DNA of 64,000 nt from Natrinema halophilum (GCF_013402815.2 NZ_CP058601.1:2356001-2420000), one strand, 5' to 3'; counted from the stretch's first letter, positions 34,000-42,605 are shown. The notes: generated from the sequence alone by a model not told the origin. A program made the numbers and translations.

Positions 34000-35511
34000 A
34001 TGGAACGACGGCGACCGCCACAGACCGAAGAGGGCTGGTACGTCCTGCACGACTTCCGGTCGATCGACTGGGACGCCTGGCGTGGGGCCCCCGAACGACG
34101 TCGCTCACAGGCGATCGAAGAAGGAATCGACTACCTCGACGCCTGTGAGGCCGTCGACGACGCGGACGAAGGGGAGTCCGCGACCTTCGCAGTGCTGGGA
34201 CACAAAGCGGACCTGCTCGTCCTCCACTTGCGGCCGACGCTTGCCGACATTGACACCCTCGAGCGGCAGTTCGAACACACCGCGCTCGCCGAGTTTACGA
34301 CGCGAGCCGACTCCTATCTCTCGGTGACGGAGGTCTCGGGCTACATGTCCGAGGAATACTTCGACGAGGACGCGACGGTCGAAGACACCGGAACCGCCCG
34401 ATACATCGAATCGCGCCTCAAGCCGGAACTGCCCGACAGCGAATTTCTGAGTTTCTACCCGATGAACAAGCGTCGCGGGCCCGACCACAACTGGTACGAA
34501 CTGCCCTTCGACGAACGCGCGGACTACCTCTCGAATCACGGTGAGATCGGCAAGGACTACGCCGGCCGCGTAACTCAGATCATCTCCGGCAGCGTCGGTC
34601 TCGACGACTTCGAGTGGGGCATCACCCTGTTCGGCGACGATCCGACCGACGTAAAGGAACTACTCTACGAAATGCGCTTCGATCCCTCGAGTTCCCGTTT
34701 CGCCGAATTCGGGCGATTCCTCTCGGCCCGTCGGTTCCCGCCGGCAGACCTCGGGGCCTTCCTCGCGGGCGAACGAATCCCACGAGAAGGCGAGAGCGTC
34801 GACCATCCGCACGTCCGTCGCGAGTCCGCGGGTCACCACGGCGGCTCCGATGGACATCACCACGGTGGCGGCGATACGGGGGGCCACCCGCACGGTGACG
34901 ACGGCTCCGACGACGAGGAAGAAGAGTTCCGTACCGAACTCGAGGAAATGGGCGTCTACGCGGGCCAACCCCACGGCGAAGACGTCCACGCCGTCGTCCT
35001 CTACTCCGCCGCAGACGCCGACGAACTCTTCGACGAAGTCGACGGACTGCGCGAGAACTTCGACCACTACGATACGCACGTAAAGACGGCCGTCTACGAG
35101 CCACGAGACGAGAGTAGCGAAACTGCCATCGTCAGCCTCTGGGAAACTGACCGCGCGGCGAACACGGCAGCCGGGTTCCTTGCCGACCTCCCGGACATCG
35201 TCCGTCAGGCGGGTGCTGACGAGACGGACTCGTGGGGAACGATGGGCATGTTCTACACCGTCAAACCCGACCATCGGAACGACTTCACCGGCGCATTCGA
35301 GGATGCCGCCGGCCTCCTCGCAGACATGGACGGCCACCGAAAGACCGACCTGCTGGTAAACCGTGAGGACGAAAACGACATGTTCATCGCCAGCCGCTGG
35401 GACTCCCGCGAGGACGCGATGCAGTTCTTCCGAAGCGACGCCTTCTCCGAAGCCGTCGAATTCGGCCGCGACGTCCTCACGGACCGGCCCCGACACGTCT
35501 TCCTGGCCTGA
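34000..35511 (+). CDS. pitA: PitA-like protein: chlorite-dismutase-type heme domain fused to an antibiotic-biosynthesis-monooxygenase domain
   Basis: A 503-residue fusion matching Haloferax volcanii PitA. The first ~255 residues are chlorite dismutase/coproheme decarboxylase-like. The sequence SNHGEIGKDYAGRV carries H180, the likely proximal heme ligand. Residues ~269-302 form a flexible linker very rich in His and Gly (for example GHHGGSDGHHHGGGDT). The remainder is an ABM-type ferredoxin-like domain, present in two related halves. Related single-domain enzymes make heme from coproheme. The PadR regulator upstream suggests conditional expression. ATG 34000 begins the conserved ERRRPPQTEEGWYVLHDF. 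Confidence 0.9.
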   Translation: MERRRPPQTEEGWYVLHDFRSIDWDAWRGAPERRRSQAIEEGIDYLDACEAVDDADEGESATFAVLGHKADLLVLHLRPTLADIDTLERQFEHTALAEFTTRADSYLSVTEVSGYMSEEYFDEDATVEDTGTARYIESRLKPELPDSEFLSFYPMNKRRGPDHNWYELPFDERADYLSNHGEIGKDYAGRVTQIISGSVGLDDFEWGITLFGDDPTDVKELLYEMRFDPSSSRFAEFGRFLSARRFPPADLGAFLAGERIPREGESVDHPHVRRESAGHHGGSDGHHHGGGDTGGHPHGDDGSDDEEEEFRTELEEMGVYAGQPHGEDVHAVVLYSAADADELFDEVDGLRENFDHYDTHVKTAVYEPRDESSETAIVSLWETDRAANTAAGFLADLPDIVRQAGADETDSWGTMGMFYTVKPDHRNDFTGAFEDAAGLLADMDGHRKTDLLVNREDENDMFIASRWDSREDAMQFFRSDAFSEAVEFGRDVLTDRPRHVFLA

Positions 35512-35545
35512 CGGATCGAGGATCGATTTTTCGTCTCGGGTTTCG
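35512..35545 (+). terminator. Possible transcription terminator of the PitA-like gene
   Basis: A T-run (gatttttcg, about 35525-35533) follows the stop codon of the PitA-like gene within 25 bases. Archaeal terminators are often simple T-tracts, so this is only suggestive. Confidence 0.3.
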
Positions 35546-35557
35546 AAAGCCGAGGAC

Positions 35558-35746
35558 TCAGATACGGGCCTGCTCGGACGTCTCGTCGTAGAAAAAGTAC
35601 GCGGCGATACCGGCCAGTCCGAACGCCAGCGTCACGAACGGCCACTTGCCGGCGTCCCGGCCGGTCATAAACGCGTGTACCGTCACGAACATCGCGAACC
35701 CCACGTGAGCAGCGAGCGTCGCAGCGAGAAACGCCTGCGCTTCCAT
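35558..35746 (-). CDS. Small two-helix membrane protein
   Basis: A 62-residue protein with two hydrophobic helices at about residues 4-25 (LAATLAAHVGFAMFVTVHAF) and 34-53 (WPFVTLAFGLAGIAAYFFYD), ending in the charged tail DETSEQARI. The ATG at 35744-35746 gives this layout. An upstream ATG adds MTRRRISQS. It is convergent with the PitA-like gene. The function is unknown. Confidence 0.65.
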   Translation of the reverse strand: MEAQAFLAATLAAHVGFAMFVTVHAFMTGRDAGKWPFVTLAFGLAGIAAYFFYDETSEQARI

Positions 35747-36192
35747 TGACTGTGAAATTCTGCGCCGCGTCAAAACCGTTTCGAAGCCGACCGGAAGAAA
35801 CCGGACAGGAGGGGACGAAGCTATGGCCAGGGCTGTCGCTCACCGCACTTCGGTGAAGCGCCTGCCCCGCTGAAAGAGCAAGCCTTTCCCAGCCTCGCGG
35901 AAGCCAATTCCTGCTCAAAGAGGACCGGACTGTTCGGTGAGAACGACTGCGAGCGGACTGACCACTGCTGTGAGGGAACCGAGCAGTGAGGAGTATTTTG
36001 ATCACCCGTATACGAGGGGCATCGCAACGAGGTACGTCGCACTTCGCTCGCAGTAGACTGCAGTCCGTGAGCACAACGCTCTCCCGTCACCGAGCGGGAG
36101 TAAACACTCCGCGAAGGTGAAAGGATCCGTACGGCTCTGTTACCGATCACGACAGACGGGGAGCGTCTGTCAAACGACGGCGTTAACGGTCG
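35747..36192. other. Intergenic region, possibly decayed mobile-element or gene sequence
   Basis: This 446-base region has no supported gene. A plus-strand frame from about 35823 reads Gly/Pro/Cys-rich sequence (for example PHFGEAPAPLKEQAFPSL) and then a stop at 35986-35988, but it lacks a start codon and the acidic bias of the chromosome. It could be a remnant of a transposase end, but I cannot identify one. The GC content is lower than in neighbouring genes. Confidence 0.35.
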
Positions 36193-36576
36193 TTAGAAGT
36201 CGTGATCCGGATCGTCTTCGACTTTGCGTTTCATCGAGTCGCGACGGGATTTCGCGTCCCGGCCAGTCGCCTCGAGGAGAAAGTCGTTTTTGGCGTCGAC
36301 GGCTTCACCGGCAGCCTCGAGCTCGTCGGGGCCGAGTTCGGTGGGATCACGTTCGTGGAACTCGACGGCGAGTTTGTCCTTCTTGCCGGAGTACTCGACG
36401 GCTCCGACGATGATCTTCTCGAATACGGGGTTGTCGGGCTCCTCGATGAGAAAGAGGTCGCTTCCCCTGAACTCGTGGGTGTCGGTGATGGGGCCGAAGT
36501 ACTCCTCGACGGTCGACTCCATATCAGGGATTCGTTCCTCGAGATATTCACCGCGACGCATCTTGTACTCCTTCAT
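36193..36576 (-). CDS. DUF5611-like haloarchaeal protein
   Basis: A 127-residue acidic protein beginning MKEYKMRRGEYLEERIPDME. It matches a small family common in halobacteria (DUF5611) with an N-terminal beta-rich core (residues 20-75) and a C-terminal region containing NDFLLEATGRDAKSRRDSM, where the basic residues cluster. No catalytic motif is seen. ATG 36574-36576 is chosen for the conserved start, although an in-frame ATG exists 13 codons upstream. The function is unknown. Confidence 0.78.
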   Translation of the reverse strand: MKEYKMRRGEYLEERIPDMESTVEEYFGPITDTHEFRGSDLFLIEEPDNPVFEKIIVGAVEYSGKKDKLAVEFHERDPTELGPDELEAAGEAVDAKNDFLLEATGRDAKSRRDSMKRKVEDDPDHDF

Positions 36577-36849
36577 GATTCGAAGAAACACGGGGGAGTG
36601 TTTACCTCTTTTCATAGCCGACGTTTCGGGTGTCTGATTGGTTGACGGGGTCGGTAACAGACGATATTGCAAGCCGGCGAACGATCGCTCGAGAAGAGAG
36701 TGGCGTCTGTAACCGTCGGTCCACGCGATCGGACGTGGGCGCTGGAGGGGAAGAAAAAACGAACCGAACGGTGAGAGAAGCGAAACTCGGGGGTCACAGA
36801 CCGAGAGCGGTTGATCGTGGTTCGGCAACCCTGGAGCGGGGCGCTACTG

Positions 36850-37863
36850 TTATCGCTTGCGTTCGCTGAGATAGCCCTTCCGACAATCGGGACAGATGTC
36901 GCCTGCACGTAACGAAGCGCGGTCACCGGCGGCGACGAAGTCGCACCGCGGACAGTAGTACTCTGTCGGCGCGTTGTCGGCGGAGCGACTCGCGCTCTCG
37001 GTCGGGGTCGGCGCCGACTGAGCTCGTTCGATTCCGGTTCCCGGATCCGGCGTGGATCCAGGCCCCGAAGCAGTAGTGTCCTCTGTGGCAGGGCTCGTCG
37101 TCACCGACCGGGCGTCCGTTGCGGCCGCAGTCGCTCCACGAGCGGCACCGTCACCGTCACCGTCACCGTCACGGTCACCGTCACCGTCACCAGCACGGTC
37201 ATCAGCCGAGGGGTCGTTCTCGAGGACGACCGCGTCATCCGTGTTTTCGTCCGGGTCGAGGTCCCCGTTTCCGGCATCGGACTCGCTGTCTCTCTCGTCC
37301 GGCCACTTGGCCGGGTCCGATTCCGCGCCGATCGGGGGGCCGACGTCGTCCGAGTCGGGCCACTCGCCGTGATCTCGGTCCCGGTCGGGTTCGGATGCGT
37401 CGTCCGTGAGAATTTCGCCGTCGTCGGTGACGGGGTCGCCGTTTTCGTCGGTCGGAAGTTCGTTCTCATCGGCTGCGTCGGCAGCCGCGGCCGCAGACGG
37501 TTCCGTTTCGGGCGCACTAGCTTCGCTCGCTTCGACGGCATCGGCGTCGGCGATGTCGGCAGACGCATCGTCAGCGGCGTCGGCATCGATGAATTCGGCG
37601 TCCGAGGTCGGTTGGTCTTCGAGAGCATCTGTCTCGAGTGTCGATTCTGGCAGATCTGTGTCATCGTGGGGCGCGTCGTCGTCCGTCCCGGCAGAGAGAC
37701 TCGTCACTTCGGTGTTCTCGCTGATGACGTGTTTCTCGCCACAGCGGGAACACTCCTCGTATTCCTGGACGGTAACGACGACTTCACTGCCCCGTTCCTC
37801 GCGCTCGCGTTCGACGTCGGGTTCGCCGTAGTCGTGTCCGAGCAGCGAACATCGCAGGACCAT
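36850..37863 (-). CDS. DUF7093-like protein with N- and C-terminal zinc-ribbon motifs and a long acidic linker
   Basis: A 337-residue protein. The N-terminus MVLRCSLLGHDYGEPDVE has a CxxCG pair further on (CSRCGEK), the last 45 residues form another zinc ribbon (YYCPRCDFVAAG ... DICPDCRKGYLSERKR), and the ~230 residues between them are almost all Asp, Glu, Ala, Ser and Thr. A six-base repeat encodes an Asp-Gly-rich run around residues 223-238. The two ends look like nucleic-acid or protein-binding zinc modules joined by a disordered linker. ATG 37861-37863 precedes the conserved end. Confidence 0.75.
   Translation of the reverse strand: MVLRCSLLGHDYGEPDVEREREERGSEVVVTVQEYEECSRCGEKHVISENTEVTSLSAGTDDDAPHDDTDLPESTLETDALEDQPTSDAEFIDADAADDASADIADADAVEASEASAPETEPSAAAAADAADENELPTDENGDPVTDDGEILTDDASEPDRDRDHGEWPDSDDVGPPIGAESDPAKWPDERDSESDAGNGDLDPDENTDDAVVLENDPSADDRAGDGDGDRDGDGDGDGAARGATAAATDARSVTTSPATEDTTASGPGSTPDPGTGIERAQSAPTPTESASRSADNAPTEYYCPRCDFVAAGDRASLRAGDICPDCRKGYLSERKR
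37148..37192. repeat. Hexanucleotide repeat within the DUF7093-like gene
   Basis: About seven copies of ccgtca (with a few cggtca variants) run through 37148-37192 on the plus strand. On the coding strand they encode alternating Asp and Gly (with Arg), so the repeat is in frame and lengthens the acidic linker. Such arrays vary by slippage. Confidence 0.88.
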
Positions 37864-38070
37864 TGTCCCACCGTACCGAGCCATCCCATAAAAAACGTAC
37901 TGCCTGTTTGTCTTCCGACCATGACAGTCGCTCGAACTGTCCGTTTGCCCAGAACGTGACCCGAGGTGGTGGTCGCGCCATCGACCCACACAGGAGCCGA
38001 ACGTGATTCCCCGAGTGGTACCCGTCGGAACGACAAACGTCAAATCCCATGTGGTCGAATGGGTATACGG

Positions 38071-38367
38071 ATGAGAGCAAAGCGGGAGTACCGGAACCGA
38101 GAGAGGACGGAGGTGGCGGTACTCGATGCGCTGGTCGATCGCGCCGAGGATGGAATGACCGTCTTCGAACTCCGGGCGGCCGTCGAGGTCGACATCGACG
38201 AGCTCGAGGAGGCGCTGTCCATGCTCAAAGAAGACGGCCTGATCGTCGTCGAACCCGGTAACGAGACGGTGATCAAGCCCGACGAACGGGTCGTGCCGGA
38301 CCAGCCGTCAGACGAGGACGATGAGCAATCGATCGGCGAATGGCTTCGGGAGCGAATTCCTTTTTGA
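38071..38367 (+). CDS. Small winged-helix-like haloarchaeal protein (DUF6432-like)
   Basis: A 98-residue protein. After a basic start (MRAKREYRNRERTEV) a helix-turn-helix-like unit spans residues 14-66 (VLDALVDRAEDGMTVFELRAAVEVDIDELEEALSMLKEDGLIVV), and an acidic tail ends in WLRERIPF. It looks like a small DNA-binding or adaptor protein of a family conserved in halobacteria (probably DUF6432). ATG 38071 is preceded within 10 bases by cggtatacgg. The function is unknown. The gene is divergent from the zinc-ribbon protein and followed by the YgfZ-like gene 39 bases downstream. Confidence 0.7.
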   Translation: MRAKREYRNRERTEVAVLDALVDRAEDGMTVFELRAAVEVDIDELEEALSMLKEDGLIVVEPGNETVIKPDERVVPDQPSDEDDEQSIGEWLRERIPF

Positions 38368-38406
38368 ATCGAAACGCCTGAGGCGTTCAGGCCCCAGAAC
38401 GTACCC

Positions 38407-39498
38407 ATGAGCGTCATCGAGTCCATCCACACGGACCACGGAGCCAGCTTCGGCGAGCGCGCCGACAGAACGGTCGTCGAACACTACGGACGACCGGAGC
38501 GGACCCACCGCGCCGTTCGCAACGGCGTCGGACTGCTCGAGATGGCATACGGGGTGATCGTCGTCGAAGGCTCGGATCGTCTCGAGTACGTCGACAACGT
38601 GGTATCGAACCGCGTCCCGACCGAAGACGGGCAGGGATGTTACGCACTGGTCCTCGATCCACAGGGTGGAATCGAAGTGGAGCTATACGTATACAACGCG
38701 GAAAATCGTCTTCTCCTCTTTACGCAGCCCGACACGGCCGAGGAGCTCGCAGAGGAGTGGTCCGAAAAGGTATTCATTCAGGACGTCGACATCCGCGTCG
38801 CGACCGACGACTACGCTGTCTTCGGGATTCACGGCCCACAGGCCACCGAAAAGATCGCAAGCGTCCTCAACGGCGCGGCCTCGCCCGACGAGCGGTACGC
38901 TTTCGTCCGCGGAACGATGGGCGACGAGGGCGTCACCGTCATACGTACCGATGCCCTCACCGGCGAGGAAAGCTACGAGGTGATCTGCGGGGACGACGAC
39001 GCTGAAGCGGTATACAATACGTTGCTCACGCAGGGGTTGAACGCGGCCCCATTCGGCTACCGAACCTTCGAGAGTCTCGCGCTCGAGGCCGGTTCGCCGC
39101 TCTTTCACACCGAACTCGAGGGGACGCTTCCGAACGTCCTCGGCCTGCGCAACGCGCTGGATTTCGAAAAGGGTTGTTACGTCGGGCAGGAGGTCGTCTC
39201 CCGGGTCGAGAATCGCGGCCAGCCGAGCAGACGGCTCATCGGGCTGATGCTCGAGGGGACAGCCGTGCCCGATGGGGGCGCAGCCGTTTTCGATGGCGAC
39301 GCGTCGGTCGGCGAGGTGACCCGCGCCGGCGAGAGCCCGCTTCGCGAGGTCGTCATCGCGCTCGCGCTGGTCGACTACGACCTCGAGAGCGACGACCTGA
39401 CGGTTCGAGTCGACGGCGTGGAGGTAGATACGACTCCGACCGACCTACCGTTCGTCGAAGGATCGGATCGATCCGATCGACTTCCCCAGTATCAATAA
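38407..39498 (+). CDS. Folate-binding YgfZ/GcvT-like protein
   Basis: A 363-residue aminomethyltransferase-fold protein. The short signature KGCYVGQE (in FEKGCYVGQEVVSRV) is characteristic of the YgfZ/IBA57 branch, which uses tetrahydrofolate in iron-sulfur cluster maturation and tRNA modification, rather than of the glycine cleavage T-protein itself. The N-terminal two-thirds resemble GcvT (ATEKIASVLNGAASPDERYAF) and the C-terminal beta domain completes the fold. The full length supports a functional protein. It lies near a small wHTH gene and divergent from TrmB downstream. Confidence 0.88.
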   Translation: MSVIESIHTDHGASFGERADRTVVEHYGRPERTHRAVRNGVGLLEMAYGVIVVEGSDRLEYVDNVVSNRVPTEDGQGCYALVLDPQGGIEVELYVYNAENRLLLFTQPDTAEELAEEWSEKVFIQDVDIRVATDDYAVFGIHGPQATEKIASVLNGAASPDERYAFVRGTMGDEGVTVIRTDALTGEESYEVICGDDDAEAVYNTLLTQGLNAAPFGYRTFESLALEAGSPLFHTELEGTLPNVLGLRNALDFEKGCYVGQEVVSRVENRGQPSRRLIGLMLEGTAVPDGGAAVFDGDASVGEVTRAGESPLREVVIALALVDYDLESDDLTVRVDGVEVDTTPTDLPFVEGSDRSDRLPQYQ

Positions 39499-39555
39499 CG
39501 CAGAGACGGCCTCGCGGCTGTTTCGGGGTTACGACTCGTCGCCGGGACCGAGAAC

Positions 39556-40368
39556 TCAGCCACCCGGATCATCGGTGGTCGGTAGCCCTGCCGTCACCAA
39601 TCGGCGAAGCAATACGACGATCCCGTTTTCGAGACCCCGGGCGAAGATAGCTTGCTCGGTCGATCCGCCGGTCGCGTTCGGATAGTACGACCCGATAAGG
39701 AGCGTCTCGCGGTCGACGAGCAAGATTCGACTGATTGCTACTTCGTTGCCGCTCTCGATGCCGGTGAGCCAATCGAGACCGGTTTCGAACACGTGGGTCG
39801 ACGCGGTTTCTGTCCCGAGCGTCTCCGTAATTGCGTCAGTCTGTCCGCCCAGAAGGAGAGAGATGTCCCGAGAAGCCGCCGTCTTCAGGCTGTCGAATAG
39901 CACCCCGGACAGGATATCCTCGTCGACGACGAGGAGTGCGATTTCCGACTCCGCTTCGTCGAGGAGATCGATCGTCCGCGACTCGATCGCGTCGTGACCG
40001 GTCAGCGACCAGACCTCCTGAACCTGATCGTCCTCCTCGACGTCTTGGACGTCCGTGTTTTTGAGGTGCGTCTCGAGCGTTTCGATGCGGTCGTTGTACT
40101 TCTTCCGCAACGTCTGTGTGGCCTCGTCGATGTCGACCGCGCGGTACACCTGCGGACTCGTGTGTTGTACTTCGACCAGTCCTTTCGATTCGAGAACGCG
40201 AATCGCGTCATACACTCTCGTCCGCGGCACCTCGGAGATTTCGTGTATCTCCTTTGCCGTTCCGCTGGGACGTTTGTTCAGCGCCATAAAGCAGCGCGCT
40301 TCGTACTCCTGAAGCCCGAGGTCCTGCAGCAGGCTAATCGCCTCCGTTGTCGTTTCGTCATTTTTCAT
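39556..40368 (-). CDS. TrmB family transcriptional regulator
   Basis: A 270-residue TrmB-type regulator with an N-terminal winged helix (residues ~14-66: LGLQEYEARCFMALNKRPSGTAKEIHEISEVPRTRVYDAIRVLESKGL), a coiled-coil linker (~residues 75-105, ATQTLRKKYNDRIETLETHL) and a C-terminal phospholipase-D-like effector domain that in sugar-responsive members binds ligands. These proteins commonly regulate sugar metabolism in haloarchaea. The start ATG at 40366-40368 opens with MKNDETTTEAISLLQDL, as in the family. It is convergent with the YgfZ-like gene and lies next to a long intergenic region. Confidence 0.85.
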   Translation of the reverse strand: MKNDETTTEAISLLQDLGLQEYEARCFMALNKRPSGTAKEIHEISEVPRTRVYDAIRVLESKGLVEVQHTSPQVYRAVDIDEATQTLRKKYNDRIETLETHLKNTDVQDVEEDDQVQEVWSLTGHDAIESRTIDLLDEAESEIALLVVDEDILSGVLFDSLKTAASRDISLLLGGQTDAITETLGTETASTHVFETGLDWLTGIESGNEVAISRILLVDRETLLIGSYYPNATGGSTEQAIFARGLENGIVVLLRRLVTAGLPTTDDPGG

Positions 40369-40989
40369 GGCCCAACCACGAATTCGGATATCCGAACATG
40401 CGGGATTCAGGTCGCGGAAGGAAAAAGGATTCGTGTATTCGTTCATCGGCACACCATCTATTCAGTCGTGACGGGCCGGATTATTCTATTCACTCGAATT
40501 GTCACACAAGCTACTTGGGTGTACGTTCGATAGGGGGAATCGGCGAGTTCTGTAAGGCCCAACCACACGGGACTCGCCGGCTGCCACCTTCGGGTGGCAT
40601 CTGAGAGCGTGTCCGGGTGATTCAGGTATCGAACTGTCGATTTGAGAGCGACGCACGACGTATACGCGTGGCTCGCGAGGACGAGAGAGTAACCGTGGGA
40701 TCGGCGGGACCGCAGGGGCACTGGTCGGTGCTGTTCGAACGCCTCGACGGTCGAAACGAACACCATTCACGACCCGGGTTACGTCACGGAGGCGCTAGCG
40801 TCGACGGTTTTTGCAAGGATTCTCGATCGTGGGTGTTTCTCTCGGCGTCGGCGAACCGAGTATCGATCCAGTCGGTGCAATACTGGTACGAGAGGAACGA
40901 CAACGGCTCTTGTGACATCGATGCATCGGTACGGACAGCCACCACTCGGCTTCCTCGAGCAGAGCGCCGCGGGTGAACGACAGAGAAAG
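40369..40989. other. Long intergenic region (about 620 bases) between TrmB and a DUF7344-like gene
   Basis: No protein gene is supported here. The open frames on both strands have the Arg/Ser/Pro-rich composition of non-coding sequence. It includes the TrmB promoter next to 40368, the UUCG-hairpin candidate RNA at 40542-40598, and a GC-poorer stretch from 40700 to 40980. An inverted-repeat search by eye finds no transposon ends. Confidence 0.5.
40530..40620 (+). ncRNA. Candidate structured RNA with a UUCG tetraloop
   Basis: Two perfect helices lie in series. GGCGAGT (40542-40548) pairs with ACTCGCC (40572-40578) and encloses a 23-base loop. GCCACC (40583-40588) and GGTGGC (40593-40598) close a TTCG loop, which as RNA is the very stable cUUCGg tetraloop in the plus-strand orientation. 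That orientation and the perfect pairing argue for a plus-strand RNA rather than an incidental terminator. A promoter about 30 bases upstream (tagggggaat) is weak. There is no homologue in the window to test for covariation. Confidence 0.4.
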
Positions 40990-41310
40990 TCACATATTGA
41001 GGGTATCGGCCTGTGCCACCTGTACCTCGCGCAACTGCTCCAGGATCGGCCGGATATCCGCGAAGCGATCACCCGCTTCGACGGTGTTCGTGCGCTGGTT
41101 CCAGTCGATAAACCCGTAGTCGTCTAATTTGGGGAGATGGACGTGGTGACACTCGATGCTGGCTATGTTCTGGCCGCCAGCAGTGTCCGGGGGTACATCG
41201 ATGCAGATCGGGGACTCACCCTGCCGCTTCCGGTCGATCAAGCCGAATAGAATTCGTCGTCGGTGTTCGTTTGCCAGGGCTTCGAATAACGCATCGTATA
41301 TCTGAGACAT
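40990..41310 (-). CDS. DUF7344-like winged-helix protein
   Basis: A 106-residue protein: MSQIYDALFEALANEHRRRILFGLIDRK is a first HTH helix typical of ArsR-like haloarchaeal proteins (DUF7344), then ECHHVHLPKLDDYGFIDWNQ is the wing. The domain probably binds DNA. The ATG 41308-41310 is closest to a TATA-like stretch at 41311-41330 (ctcataatatatacg on the plus strand). Further in-frame starts exist upstream (to 41358). It is divergent from the E1-alpha gene. Confidence 0.75.
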   Translation of the reverse strand: MSQIYDALFEALANEHRRRILFGLIDRKRQGESPICIDVPPDTAGGQNIASIECHHVHLPKLDDYGFIDWNQRTNTVEAGDRFADIRPILEQLREVQVAQADTLNM

Positions 41311-41315
41311 CTCAT

Positions 41316-41330
41316 AATATATACGTCGCA
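41316..41330 (-). promoter_or_regulatory. Possible TATA box near the DUF7344-like gene
   Basis: The A/T-rich word aatatatacgtcg lies just upstream of ATG 41310 on the minus strand. Only about ten bases separate it from the ATG, which is short for a TATA box. If the gene starts at an upstream ATG the box falls inside the coding part, so this call depends on the start chosen. Confidence 0.35.
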
Positions 41331-41477
41331 TCTCCGTATAAGTACGTGACATTTTCATCCTGCGTCGGGTGTTGATTAATCGGGTGAATGAAGATAGCGT
41401 TCAGAACCATCCCATCGGGTACCGACGAATCCGTTTTCGGAGCTACTGTTATGTGGTCCCAACCCAATGAACAATTT

Positions 41478-42605
41478 ATGACAGGAGATGCCCTCGAGCA
41501 TGACCTCCTCGAGCGAGAACCCGACGATCAGGTTCAGGTACTCGATGCCGACGGGACGGTCGTTGCGCCCGACCTGGAACCGGACCTCGAGGTGGAGACC
41601 CTGCGGTCGATGTATCGAGATATGCGGTTTTCCCGGCGGTTCGACGAGCGGATGATCAGTCTCCAGCGACAGGGGCGACTTGGAACGTACGCTTCGCTGG
41701 CCGGCCAGGAAGGGTCCCAGATCGGTTCGACGTACGCGCTCGCCGACGACGACATGCTCTCCTTTCAGTACCGGGAACACGGCGCGATCGCCGCGCGAGG
41801 GCTCCCGTGGGAGTACCTGCTGTACTGGATGGGCCACGAGGACGGTAATGCCGCGCTGGCGGACGTCAACGTCTTCCCGCTCAACATCTCTATCGGCGGA
41901 CACCTCCCGCACGCGGTGGGTTGGTCGTGGGCTGCGAAGCTAAACGAAGACGAGCGCGTGGCAGTCGTTCACTTCGGCGACGGTTCGACCTCCGAGGGCG
42001 ACTTCCACGAGGCGATGAACATCGCGGGCGTCTTCGACACGCCGACGCTCTTTTTCTGTAACAATAACCAGTGGGCCATCTCCGTCCCGCGCGAGCGCCA
42101 GACCGCAAGCGCCACCATCGCCCAGAAAGCCCGCGCCTACGGCTTCGACGGCGTACAGGTCGACGGGATGGACCCGCTCGCGACCTATGTCGTCACCGAG
42201 GCGGCGCGGGAGAACGCGCTCGAGGCCGACGGGGATCGGGCGCGGCCGATACTGATCGAAGCGGTCCAGTACCGGTACGGAGCACACACGACGGCGGACG
42301 ATCCAAGCGCCTACCGGGACGATACGGAGGTCGAACGATGGCGCCAGCGGGACCCGATCGATCGGTTCGAGGCCTACCTGCGAGCCGACGGCGTTCTCGA
42401 CGACGACCGGATCGACACGATCGAAAGCGAGATCGACGACACGCTCACGACCCTGGTCGACCGCGCCGAAACCATCGACGGGGAACCCGGCGAGATGTTT
42501 GAATACACCTACGCGGAGCCGACCCCGCGACTCGAGGATCAGCGAGCGTCTCTCGAAACGCTACGTGAAGACCACGGCGACGATGCATTACTCGAAGACG
42601 GGTAA
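41478..42605 (+). CDS. 2-oxoacid dehydrogenase E1 component, alpha subunit, without an adjacent beta subunit
   Basis: A 375-residue thiamine-diphosphate enzyme subunit. The motif GDGSTSEGDFHEAMNIAGVFDTP and the following FFCNNNQWAIS strand form the TPP-binding site of E1-alpha proteins that decarboxylate pyruvate or branched-chain 2-oxoacids. In a standard locus the beta subunit, E2 and E3 follow. Here the next genes are a small membrane protein and a gamma-carbonic anhydrase-like gene. Either the partner lies elsewhere or this is a paralogue with another oxidation role. ATG 41478 is used. Upstream ATGs at 41388 and 41451 are possible but unlikely. Confidence 0.88.
   Translation: MTGDALEHDLLEREPDDQVQVLDADGTVVAPDLEPDLEVETLRSMYRDMRFSRRFDERMISLQRQGRLGTYASLAGQEGSQIGSTYALADDDMLSFQYREHGAIAARGLPWEYLLYWMGHEDGNAALADVNVFPLNISIGGHLPHAVGWSWAAKLNEDERVAVVHFGDGSTSEGDFHEAMNIAGVFDTPTLFFCNNNQWAISVPRERQTASATIAQKARAYGFDGVQVDGMDPLATYVVTEAARENALEADGDRARPILIEAVQYRYGAHTTADDPSAYRDDTEVERWRQRDPIDRFEAYLRADGVLDDDRIDTIESEIDDTLTTLVDRAETIDGEPGEMFEYTYAEPTPRLEDQRASLETLREDHGDDALLEDG

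Noticed and set aside
40617-40976. Open plus-strand frame of 119 codons in the gap after TrmB
   Set aside because: Low acid content, no recognised domain, no promoter or ribosome-binding word near its start.
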